Below are positions 1-5,006 of a stretch of DNA of 6,218 bases, piece by piece. How positions within the stretch are numbered: position 1 is the stretch's first letter; each line of letters starts with the position of its first letter. The DNA is from Bacteroidales bacterium (GTDB lineage: Bacteria; Bacteroidota; Bacteroidia; Bacteroidales; ML635J-15). The notes under the pieces were generated by a model. That model searched no databases, was not told the DNA's origin, and saw nothing but the letters and a program-made list of their open reading frames with translations. Location of the stretch: the NCBI GenBank assembly GCA_028696755.1, contig JAQVGK010000222.1, forward strand, positions 1 through 6,218. The letters are read 5' to 3'. The translations under genes and the position numbers were made by a program.

Positions 1-72
1 TAAAATATAAATATGCACCATTCGTAAAGAAAAAATCTGTAGTACACAAATCTGAACTCGACGATTGCCAAC

Positions 73-198
73 TCATTGAACAGCAACAGTTTTTTTCAGA
101 TTAAGCGCAAAATGGGTTAATTCTTTACAAAGATTTAATATCAAGCTTCTGCGCTCTTTTTCTGTTAGTTCCTGGAGTGTTGTCGTTAATTTTTGCAT
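73..198 (-). CDS. Possible 41-residue small protein, divergent from the XRE operon
   Basis: An ATG at 198-196 opens a 41-codon frame ending in TGA at 75-73. The product starts MQKLTTTLQELTEKER and is lysine- and leucine-rich, with heptad-like leucines that would suit one or two amphipathic helices. It has no signal peptide and no membrane segment. I do not recognise a family. The case for a real gene is mainly context: a near-ideal Bacteroidota promoter (TTTG, 20 nt, TACATTTG, spanning 254-223) points at it and would give a leader of about 20 nt, and two palindromes cover that promoter. It reads away from the XRE regulator gene, an arrangement typical of a regulator and its controlled target. 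It may instead be the leader of something beyond the window edge, or chance. Confidence 0.4.
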   Translation of the reverse strand: MQKLTTTLQELTEKERRSLILNLCKELTHFALNLKKTVAVQ

Positions 199-222
199 GT
201 GTTTTGTGTTATTCGCATGGTG

Positions 223-254
223 CAAATGTAAGTCGTTTTTTGACTTACTCCAAA
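223..254 (-). promoter_or_regulatory. Minus-strand Bacteroidota-type promoter for the 41-codon ORF
   Basis: Read on the minus strand, TTTG lies at 254-251 and TACATTTG at 230-223, separated by 20 nt. This fits the known -33/-7 pattern (TTTG and TAnnTTTG) of the main sigma factor in Bacteroidota. Transcription would begin near 216 and run toward the 41-codon frame. The -7 box overlaps the left arm of the palindrome at 228-248, so a protein bound there would block it. Confidence 0.55.
228..248. promoter_or_regulatory. Palindrome A, probable operator
   Basis: Perfect 7-bp arms GTAAGTC (228-234) and GACTTAC (242-248) flank a 7-nt T-rich spacer. It shares the core AGTC(G/A)TTTTTTGACT with palindrome B, and the two centres are 30 bp apart, close to three helical turns. 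It sits between the XRE gene and the divergent small ORF and overlaps that ORF's -7 box. Binding by the XRE product is inferred from position and symmetry. Confidence 0.55.
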
Positions 255-258
255 TTAT

Positions 259-277
259 TTAGTCATTTTTTGACTAA
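259..277. promoter_or_regulatory. Palindrome B, probable operator
   Basis: Perfect 7-bp arms TTAGTCA (259-265) and TGACTAA (271-277) flank a T5 spacer. A further single half-site, TGACTAA, occurs at 292-298 without a matching left arm. Together with palindrome A this makes an array of repeated half-sites ahead of the XRE gene, the pattern expected for cooperative autoregulation by a dimeric HTH protein. I see no clear TAnnTTTG box for the plus strand here. Confidence 0.55.
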
Positions 278-332
278 TAATTTTTAAATAATGACTAATC
301 AACTGAATATCAATCACTTAAATTTATGAAGT

Positions 333-674
333 ATGAACACAATTCTTGAAAACATCAGAACAATTAGAGAAATCAAAGGATTTTCTCAGGAGGCAATGGC
401 TGAAAAAATGAATATTACACAGCCAAAATATGCGCGTTTTGAACGAGGCGCGACAAAAACTGACTTAGAAATGATTTATAAGACTGCATTAGTCTTAGGA
501 GTTGAAGTTATTGACCTAATCACTTATCCTAAAAAATATGTGGACATATCGACAATAACAGATTCAGAGAATGAAGTAAAAGCAGTTTTACAAATCGAAC
601 TTAAAAAAGAAAAGAAAGAACAGGTACTAAAACTAGTATTTGGAGATAATAATTTAGAAATATTGAATAAATGA
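333..674 (+). CDS. XRE-family HTH transcriptional regulator
   Basis: A 113-residue DNA-binding protein. Residues about 5-61 form a Cro/CI-type helix-turn-helix domain: IRTIREIKGFSQEAMAEKM, then ITQPKYARFERG, with the typical Q/S-x-x-x-A turn and the recognition helix in TQPKYARFE. Residues about 78-113 form a charged helix (ELKKEKKEQVLKLVFGDNNL) of a kind I recognise at the end of many Bacteroidota XRE regulators; its role is probably dimerisation. The start is ATG at 333; the ATG at 326 is out of frame and stops after seven codons. The gene leads an operon and its stop overlaps the next start by 4 bp (ATGA), implying translational coupling. It probably represses itself and the divergent ORF through the palindromes at 228-277. 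The family is sure; the target sites are inferred. Confidence 0.9.
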   Translation: MNTILENIRTIREIKGFSQEAMAEKMNITQPKYARFERGATKTDLEMIYKTALVLGVEVIDLITYPKKYVDISTITDSENEVKAVLQIELKKEKKEQVLKLVFGDNNLEILNK

Positions 675-1450
675 AATGCAATATTAAATTAATGAAATTC
701 TTTAAGTTTAATTGGTTTGCAATAATTGCATTCTTACTATCAGCAGCCTCATTTATAATGACAATAACACAAGTTGATCTAAGCAATCAAGAGGCAAATT
801 GGATCGGTATATTTAGTGGAATAATAGCTTTTTTAGCCATATTACTCGTTTTTTTCAATATTGATCAAGTAAGTAAAATATCAAGAGATGCCGCAACAAA
901 AGAAGCAGGAGAAGTTGCAAAGCAAGAAACTCTTAAAGTTGCAAAAAATGTTGTTTATAATGAAATTAAGAAGAAAATTGAAAAACATGTGAAAGAAATC
1001 CTCGATAATGATTACAAAGAATTACTAACTGAAATTATAGAAAGCAAGATGAATGAGTTCGCTAAAAATACTATTGATAATTCATTTGTTCCAACTGATT
1101 TAACCTTGGTGGTTGAAGATATTTACAATAACAGTAGGCTACAAACATTACCTTTTACAAAGTCATTGTTTGATCAAAGCAAATCTTACCAAGATATTAT
1201 ATTAAAGATAAAAGAGTTTAATGAAGCACAAACTAGAGATAAGCTTTTACGTGCATTAAGATTTAATTTACTGTCGGCATATCATAATAAAAAATTGATA
1301 AAAATTACCTTAAGCAATTCGGATGAGTTTATTACTGGTACAATAATAAACATGAATCACGATGATGGATTCTATGAAGTAAATATAAATGATACTAAAA
1401 CTGTGAAATTAAATATTGCTGATATAAAGTCAGTTGAAATTACGAATTAA
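671..1450 (+). CDS. Two-helix membrane protein with cytoplasmic coiled coil and beta-rich tail
   Basis: A 259-residue protein I cannot assign to a named family. Two hydrophobic segments, at about residues 15-34 and 44-63, form a hairpin in the inner membrane, with a short loop (QVDLSNQEAN) between them. Residues about 65-140 are a highly charged helical, probably coiled-coil, stretch with alanine/lysine/glutamate repeats. The C-terminal part, about 205-259, predicts as alternating strands: KLIKITLSNSDEFITGTI, a GFYEVNI strand, then VKLNIADIKSVEI. That spacing recalls small Sm-like or SH3-like barrels, but this is pattern inference only. The ATG at 671 overlaps the XRE stop; an in-frame ATG at 692 is a possible alternative start just before the first helix. 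Co-transcription with the XRE gene suggests a product whose level is tightly controlled. Confidence 0.8.
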   Translation: MKCNIKLMKFFKFNWFAIIAFLLSAASFIMTITQVDLSNQEANWIGIFSGIIAFLAILLVFFNIDQVSKISRDAATKEAGEVAKQETLKVAKNVVYNEIKKKIEKHVKEILDNDYKELLTEIIESKMNEFAKNTIDNSFVPTDLTLVVEDIYNNSRLQTLPFTKSLFDQSKSYQDIILKIKEFNEAQTRDKLLRALRFNLLSAYHNKKLIKITLSNSDEFITGTIINMNHDDGFYEVNINDTKTVKLNIADIKSVEITN

Positions 1451-1463
1451 AACCTAGGGATTT

Positions 1464-1736
1464 ATGGCAGCGATAAAGAAAATGAGCGAAAAAGAGATTA
1501 TAGAAACATTTAAAAAGAACTTAAATGTAGCTTTTCGCATCTATGAAAATGAAAATAGTATGATGGGATTAGCGTTCACGCCAACTGAGGTTAATACTGA
1601 TCATGCTTTTGGTTATTATCAAAAACTCGAAGGCGAAAGAATAATATCTAAAGTGTTTTATAATCAAACATTCTCAATTGAATTTGATCATGAATATAGA
1701 GAAAGGATGGACAATAATTCTAAGCCAAATTCTTAG
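1464..1736 (+). CDS. Hypothetical 90-residue protein, third gene of the XRE operon
   Basis: A soluble 90-residue protein with no signal peptide or membrane segment. The N-terminal third is a charged helix (SEKEIIETFKKNL); the middle has aromatic and hydrophobic alternation (AFGYYQKLEGERIIS, then KVFYNQTFSIEF) suggesting a few beta strands; the tail is polar and probably disordered. I do not recognise a family. It starts 13 bp after the membrane-protein gene, with AGGGA 4 nt ahead of ATG, so it is very likely in the same operon. A second in-frame ATG lies at 1482 (residue 7) and cannot be excluded as the start. Its codon use and AT-rich base composition match the two genes ahead of it, which supports a single three-gene unit that moved or evolved together. 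Confidence 0.7.
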   Translation: MAAIKKMSEKEIIETFKKNLNVAFRIYENENSMMGLAFTPTEVNTDHAFGYYQKLEGERIISKVFYNQTFSIEFDHEYRERMDNNSKPNS

Positions 1737-1961
1737 CTTAACATTTGGATATCGCATTGAATATCTCAAAAAATATTAATCCAGTTAGGATTAGAACAAA
1801 AGTGTTTACCAAATAAATCCCACGAAATGGGAAAGTGATAATGAATATAGTATTAACAAGGCTTACGAGTGATTTTTGCGTAGTACCGCAGGGATCACAA
1901 AGATGAAGTGCCTTGAGTGCACTAAAGTTCGGAGTGCCTAAAGTTATTGCTGGCGCGACTA

Positions 1962-1992
1962 GGTAAAAAAAATGCTTCGCAAATTTTTTACC
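1962..1992. repeat. 31-nt hairpin at the centre of the palindromic element
   Basis: GGTAAAAAA (1962-1970) pairs with TTTTTTACC (1984-1992). After a symmetrical AA/AA internal loop, TGC (1973-1975) pairs with GCA (1979-1981) around a TTC loop. The stem is mostly A:T and lacks a trailing T-run, so it is not a standard intrinsic terminator in either direction. Confidence 0.6.
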
Positions 1993-2013
1993 CCACAACT
2001 CCAAACTTAAAGT

Positions 2014-2053
2014 ACTTTAGGCATTTTAGGCACTTTAGACACTCTAGGCACTA
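2014..2053 (+). repeat. Tandem 9-bp repeat, four copies plus a partial copy
   Basis: Head-to-tail units are ACTTTAGGC (2014), ATTTTAGGC (2023), ACTTTAGAC (2032), ACTCTAGGC (2041) and the partial ACTA (2050-2053). Each differs from the first by one base. The array ends 11 bp before the start codon of the glycosyltransferase gene, so changes in copy number would alter that gene's leader. Confidence 0.8.
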
Positions 2054-2064
2054 AAAAAAAGGGA

Positions 2065-3105
2065 ATGACCAAAGTTCTGATAGATCTACTAAAACTCTCG
2101 AACCTAAACTGCGGTTTGGGACAAGTAGCGTATAATTTTGCCGAAACACTTTCGCAAACAGATTCAGAATTTGAAAAGCACTTTCTTGTCCCAAAAAAGT
2201 TTAAAGGAAAATTTGGGAATGATGTAATTTACCACACTAAACTAGGTTTAAAAAGCTATTTAAGAAAAAACAAATTTGACTTGTGGCATTGCATACATCA
2301 GGAACCCGAAGTTTTACCTAAAGATGATACAAAGATTCTGATGACGATTCATGATTTAAACTTTTTGGGTGAAAAAAGTAACGAAAAAGCAGCAAAACGA
2401 CTTTTAAAACTGCAAAATATTGTTGACCGTACTACACAGCTTGCATTTATCTCAGAATATTCAAAATCAATTGCTTTACAACATTTAAAAACATCGAATA
2501 AAATTTGCAGTGTAATATATAATGGTGTTACTTGTTGCAAGAATGGAACAAAACCTAAGTTTTTTGATGGAGGTAACTTTTTCTTTACCATTGGAGTCTT
2601 AAAACCAAAGAAAAATTTTGAGGTATTGATTCCGATAATGAAAATTTTTCCTGATACCTTATTAATTATAGCAGGCAAAAAAAAAGGTTCCTATTATAAA
2701 CATTTGAAGAGAATTGTCGAAAAAGAAAATCTTTCAAATCAGATAATATTTGCAGGAAACATTTCGGAGGAAGAAAAAACCTGGCTTTATCAAAACTGTA
2801 AGGCTTTTCTATTTCCATCTCTCTACGAGGGATTTGGCCTACCAGTAATCGAAGCTATGCTAAATGGTGTGCCAGCAATAATTTCGAACAAAACCAGTCT
2901 GCCCGAAATTGGCTCTGATAAAGCTTACTATTTCGACAGTTTTGATTCAGATGCGATGGCAGATGTGATTCAAAAGTCTATTCAACATTTTAACTCAAGT
3001 ACCGAGATCTCGAAAAAAAATCGAGAATATGCAGAAGGATTCAACTGGAAAGAAAATGTTGCAGGATACTCCAAACTGTATCTAAAAATTATGCAGGAGG
3101 ATTAA
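2065..3105 (+). CDS. Glycosyltransferase, GT4 family (GT-B fold)
   Basis: A 346-residue retaining glycosyltransferase that would transfer a sugar from a nucleotide-sugar donor to a glycan or lipid acceptor on the cytoplasmic side of the inner membrane. The N-terminal Rossmann domain opens with VLIDLLKLSNLNCGLGQVAY, whose GLGQ loop (residues 17-20) is the usual glycine-rich acceptor-side loop; H96-D97 in TIHDLNFL follows the family pattern. The donor-binding domain starts near GVLKPKKN (177-184) and carries the E-x7-E motif EGFGLPVIE (E255, E263), then a GVPAIISNKTSLPEI segment. Length and both domains are complete. AGGGA abuts the ATG, too close to act as a normal Shine-Dalgarno site. No other glycan genes are visible nearby, so the acceptor (surface polysaccharide, LPS or other) is unknown. 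The last 14 codons lie in a 44-bp repeat that recurs at 3906-3949. Confidence 0.9.
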   Translation: MTKVLIDLLKLSNLNCGLGQVAYNFAETLSQTDSEFEKHFLVPKKFKGKFGNDVIYHTKLGLKSYLRKNKFDLWHCIHQEPEVLPKDDTKILMTIHDLNFLGEKSNEKAAKRLLKLQNIVDRTTQLAFISEYSKSIALQHLKTSNKICSVIYNGVTCCKNGTKPKFFDGGNFFFTIGVLKPKKNFEVLIPIMKIFPDTLLIIAGKKKGSYYKHLKRIVEKENLSNQIIFAGNISEEEKTWLYQNCKAFLFPSLYEGFGLPVIEAMLNGVPAIISNKTSLPEIGSDKAYYFDSFDSDAMADVIQKSIQHFNSSTEISKKNREYAEGFNWKENVAGYSKLYLKIMQED

Positions 3106-3106
3106 A
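3063..3106. repeat. 44-bp direct repeat, left copy (GT gene 3' end)
   Basis: Identical to 3906-3949 at 43 of 44 positions (offset 843), the one difference being A3098 against G3941. Matching stops on both sides. This copy encodes the end of the glycosyltransferase (YSKLYLKIMQED and stop) and finishes 1 bp past its stop codon. It forms the left boundary of the HEPN-MNT cassette. Confidence 0.95.
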
Positions 3107-3153
3107 ACGAGATAGTTGCACTAAAAATAATAAGAAATTGATATAAGATGTAA

Positions 3154-3456
3154 TCAAACTATCATAATTCCAGTCTTTTGAATTTCAATTAAAAATCCAG
3201 CGTCGTCAGAATCTTTTTCAATAAGAATTGGCTCAATTCGATCATCAATTTCGCGTCTCAACTTCCATAGCAAGGGATTAACTGAAAAATAATCTCCGTC
3301 AATATGATCAACAATTACAGCAACATCAATATCACTATCATTCCTATTGGTTCCTTTTGCAAATGAGCCAAAAAGATATACACTATCTATCTGAAAATAA
3401 TTTTGCAACAGGCTTTTATATAGAGCAACAATATTTATAGCTTCTCTTTTATCCAT
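3154..3456 (-). CDS. MNT-type minimal nucleotidyltransferase, antitoxin-like partner of HEPN
   Basis: A 100-residue protein of the polymerase-beta-like nucleotidyltransferase superfamily. The catalytic motif is complete: G30-S31 in FGSFAKGTNRNDSDID, then D42 and D44 exactly at GS-x10-D-x-D spacing. A third acidic residue, E75 in DDRIEP, sits where the family places its last metal ligand. The C-terminus FLIEIQKTGI is typical. In studied pairs such as MntA-HepT, the nucleotidyltransferase neutralises the HEPN RNase by adding AMP groups; applying this here is inference. The ATG at 3456 lies inside the frame-restored 3' end of the HEPN gene, overlapping it by 22 nt, so translation was probably coupled. 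Every key residue is kept although the partner gene is broken. Confidence 0.9.
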   Translation of the reverse strand: MDKREAINIVALYKSLLQNYFQIDSVYLFGSFAKGTNRNDSDIDVAVIVDHIDGDYFSVNPLLWKLRREIDDRIEPILIEKDSDDAGFLIEIQKTGIMIV

Positions 3457-3838
3457 TGCTGTAGTTTTTTAGTTTCTGATAAAATCTGTAAGCATTTTGA
3501 ATCGGTTAAGCTCTTAAGCAATCTTTCTTTATGGGAAGGATATCTTGTTCAATATTCAAAGGTTCAATTTGGTCAATAAAACTCTTTTGGGACTCATTTA
3601 ACAAATCATAAAAATCTGCCTTTTTCGCTATGTATGATAAACTATGAGAGAAAGGTGCAATTTCAGCAGTCAGTTTGGTAAAATATGCTTTAAAGGCTTT
3701 CTCAATTGTTTGATGACACATGAATCCAACGTACAAGAACCTTTTACTAACGTACATTGCTTCTGCTGTTTCAAAATCATAATCAGAAAGTTCAATCCAA
3801 TATTTTGTTTTACTGTCCACTTTAGATATTTTATTCAA
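3435..3838 (-). pseudogene. HEPN-domain protein (toxin-like), 3' end frameshifted
   Basis: Read directly, the frame from TTG at 3838 stops at 3506 after 110 residues. Residues 13-97 are a good HEPN domain: YWIELSDYDFETAEAM, RFLYVGFMCHQTIEKAFKAY, SHSLSYIAKKADFYD, IEPLNIE. After NIE the frame goes off-family (QDILPIKKDCLRA). Adding one base near 3547 restores the expected tail ARYPSHKERLLKSLTDSK, and the new frame stays open to a TAA at 3437-3435, ending LQQWIKEKL. The restored protein would have 134 residues, normal for the family, so about 30 residues of the last helices are lost. The real start may be GTG at 3820 (product MDSKTKYWIEL), since TTG 3838 lies inside a -7-like box. No Rx4-6H RNase motif is seen in either frame, so catalysis is uncertain. 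A sequencing error could also explain the break. Confidence 0.8.
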
Positions 3839-3843
3839 AGATA
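3836..3843 (-). promoter_or_regulatory. Possible -7 box for the HEPN-MNT pair
   Basis: On the minus strand, TATCTTTG matches TAnnTTTG exactly. A start of transcription near 3829 would leave a leader of about 9 nt before the GTG at 3820, and would exclude the TTG at 3838 as start codon. No TTTG is found at the usual -33 distance, which weakens the call. Confidence 0.3.
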
Positions 3844-3905
3844 CAAAAATTCCTTCAAACTTTATAGAGTTTTAAAAATATTCTGTTGCCGACATTTGTA
3901 AAAGT

Positions 3906-3949
3906 AGGATACTCCAAACTGTATCTAAAAATTATGCAGGGGGATTAAA
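3906..3949. repeat. 44-bp direct repeat, right copy (response regulator 3' end)
   Basis: Second copy of 3063-3106, with 43 of 44 bases identical. Bases 3932-3949 are the last codons and stop (NPPA, TAA) of the minus-strand response regulator. Bases 3906-3931 are non-coding here but encode YSKLYLK in the left copy. The single difference (G3941) is synonymous for the response regulator (both give proline) but would change Glu to Gly in the glycosyltransferase frame, which this copy no longer serves. Confidence 0.95.
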
Positions 3950-4621
3950 TTTATATCCAACACCTTTTATAGTTACAATAACCTCGTCACCAAGTTTTTC
4001 GCGAAGCTTACGAATATGCACATCAATGGTGCGATCACCAACATATGCATCGCCCCAAACTTTATCATAAATTTCTTCGCGCTGAAATACTTTTCCAGGT
4101 TTAGAAGCCAGTAATTCGAGCAGATTGAATTCTTTACGTGGAAGAACAAGTGAATTTCCATTAAGGTGAATAAGATATTTCTCTTTATCAATAGAAAAAC
4201 CTCCAACTGAGTCTGACTTCTTTGCAATTTCATCAGCGACTAAAGATTTTTTTCTCTTTAGCAAAGCTTCAACCCTTTTAATTAAAACTTTTGGATTTAC
4301 TGGTTTTACAACAAAATCATCTGCCCCCGATTCAAAACCTGCAATCTGCGAATAATCCTCGCCTCTCGCACTTAAAAACATTTTCATTGATGAAATTTTG
4401 TCTTTTGCAGCATCTAGTTTCTCGCAAAGCTGAATTCCATCCATTCCTTTCATCATAATATCAATTATTATAATGTCGGGATTTTGCTTCAAAGCAATTT
4501 CGTAAGCAGAATTACCTTCGGAGGCTGAAAAAACCTTATAACCGGCTTTTTTAAAATTGTATTCTAGGAATTCGATAATATCGTCATCATCGTCAACCAA
4601 TAAAACTGTATTTTCATTCAT
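3932..4621 (-). CDS. OmpR/PhoB-family response regulator
   Basis: A two-component transcription factor of 229 residues from ATG at 4621. An upstream in-frame TTG (4645) would add eight residues, but MNENTVLLVDDDDD is the normal family beginning, so ATG is preferred. The receiver domain (about 4-120) has the acidic cluster D10-D14, phospho-acceptor D54 in DIIIIDIMMKGMDG, S84 in FLSARGED, and the invariant K106-P107 after GADDFVV. The winged-helix DNA-binding domain (about 132-227) includes LPRKEFNLLELLASKPGKVF, the recognition helix in VGDRTIDVHIRKLREK, and the final GVGYKF wing. All phosphotransfer residues are present, so it should be a working regulator. No histidine kinase is in the window. 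Its 3' end lies in the 44-bp repeat, and it diverges from the lipoprotein gene across a 385-bp spacer. Its target genes cannot be told. Confidence 0.92.
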   Translation of the reverse strand: MNENTVLLVDDDDDIIEFLEYNFKKAGYKVFSASEGNSAYEIALKQNPDIIIIDIMMKGMDGIQLCEKLDAAKDKISSMKMFLSARGEDYSQIAGFESGADDFVVKPVNPKVLIKRVEALLKRKKSLVADEIAKKSDSVGGFSIDKEKYLIHLNGNSLVLPRKEFNLLELLASKPGKVFQREEIYDKVWGDAYVGDRTIDVHIRKLREKLGDEVIVTIKGVGYKFNPPA

Positions 4622-4756
4622 TTCAATCAACTTTAGCTGGCGCAAATTATTAAGTTAATGAAAACTGAATCTTAAATTGACATTAAGTAATTGTTAAACT
4701 AATCCCTGGCACTCCTTATTCTGCCAAATCGAATCTATCTGCATCTGTTGGCGCGC

Positions 4757-4835
4757 AGCCAAGACGCAAAGCCAAGACCTATCAGTATCACAAAGGACCT
4801 GACAGCGTCGCTAGGCAAGCAGCTTTGCAAGCAGC
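4757..4835 (+). repeat. Short direct repeats in a GC-richer island
   Basis: AGCCAAGAC occurs at 4757-4765 and 4770-4778 (13-bp period), with CGCAA between the copies. GCAAGCAGC occurs at 4815-4823 and 4827-4835 (12-bp period), and GCTT-TGC-AAGC inside it is self-complementary. The base composition stands out from the AT-rich flanks. Confidence 0.6.
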
Positions 4836-4960
4836 CAAACTATACCATAAATTAATAAGACAGATTAATAAAAATGACTAAAAATTTCACAATTCAAACA
4901 CTTAACAATTACATAACTTTTTGATATTGTTCCCTTAATTTTTATCCGGATTTTTCGTAA

Positions 4961-4968
4961 TTTATTTG
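4961..4968 (+). promoter_or_regulatory. Possible -7 box for the lipoprotein gene
   Basis: TTTATTTG differs from TAnnTTTG at one of six fixed positions. It would start transcription near 4975 and give a leader of about 32 nt before the ATG at 5007. No matching -33 TTTG is obvious. Confidence 0.25.
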
Positions 4969-5006
4969 CATCAGAAAATAAAACTTAAAACTAAAATTTA
5001 ATAAGT

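Larger units (their letters stand above)
1907..2053. repeat. Imperfect inverted repeat built of 9-bp units
   Basis: The left arm (1907-1944) reads as near-9-bp units AGTGCCTTG, AGTGCACTA, AAGTTCGG (8 bp) and AGTGCCTAA, then AGT. The right arm (2014-2053) read on the minus strand gives AGTGCCTAG, AGTGTCTAA, AGTGCCTAA, AATGCCTAA, AGT. The arms are therefore related in opposite orientation with matching unit number, and a strong hairpin lies near the centre. The form suggests a non-autonomous intergenic repeat element, or a structured RNA in the leader of the glycosyltransferase gene. No protein-coding trace of a transposase is present. Confidence 0.6.
1737..2064. other. Non-coding spacer holding a palindromic repeat element
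   Basis: No convincing gene is present in these 328 bp. The left part is AT-rich with only a weak hairpin (TCCCA/TGGGA at 1818-1832, no T-run). From about 1885 the composition changes: a CGCAG...CACAAAG stretch (1887-1902), then opposed 9-bp-unit arrays around a hairpin, listed separately. No exact TAnnTTTG box is seen for the glycosyltransferase gene that follows. Confidence 0.6.
3107..3905. mobile_element. Putative 799-bp inserted cassette (HEPN-MNT pair) between direct repeats
   Basis: This stretch lies exactly between the two 44-bp repeats and contains only the two minus-strand genes plus short non-coding ends. Removing it with one repeat copy (843 bp) would leave the glycosyltransferase and response regulator genes converging with a 17-bp overlap. 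That makes insertion into an older junction the simplest history. There is no recombinase, no clear terminal inverted repeat, and 44 bp is far longer than a normal transposon target duplication. The mechanism is therefore open: integrase acting in trans at an att-like site, or repair of a staggered break. Confidence 0.5.
4622..5006. other. Divergent spacer between response regulator and lipoprotein genes
   Basis: No gene is seen in these 385 bp. Both ends are AT-rich and presumably hold promoters; the middle, about 4741-4840, is clearly GC-richer and contains short direct repeats (listed separately). The CGCAG...GACGCAAAG wording there resembles the CGCAG...CACAAAG stretch at 1887-1902, so the two spacers may carry degraded members of one intergenic repeat family. 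I see no T-rich hairpin terminator. Confidence 0.5.

Noticed and set aside
601..786. 61-codon minus-strand frame
   Set aside because: It is antisense to the end of the XRE gene and the first membrane helix of the next gene; both sense genes are convincing.
1818..1832. Small hairpin TCCCA/TGGGA as a terminator of the XRE operon
   Set aside because: Only 5 bp of stem and no T-run follows in either direction.
1738..2004. 88-codon minus-strand frame in the spacer between the 90-residue gene and the glycosyltransferase gene
   Set aside because: It reads through the hairpin and the inverted 9-bp-unit array, has no recognisable domain, and its hydrophobic stretches follow from the AT-rich sequence. 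It also lacks a promoter.
1887..2053. CRISPR array from the repeated 9-bp units
   Set aside because: Units are contiguous with no spacers, too short, and arranged as inverted arms.
2349..2678. 109-codon minus-strand frame
   Set aside because: It lies wholly antisense to the glycosyltransferase gene, whose motifs are clear, and its product has no domain features.
3644..3901. 85-codon plus-strand frame
   Set aside because: It is antisense to the HEPN gene; its cysteine- and phenylalanine-rich product is typical of a shadow frame.
3063..3949. 44-bp repeats as a normal transposon target duplication
   Set aside because: Far longer than the 2-14 bp usual for insertion sequences; no transposase or terminal inverted repeats were found inside.
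3973..4233. 86-codon minus-strand frame
   Set aside because: It is an alternate frame inside the DNA-binding domain of the response regulator gene.
4622..4645. TTG at 4645 as start of the response regulator
   Set aside because: It would add eight unusual residues before a normal family start; ATG at 4621 fits the receiver domain better.
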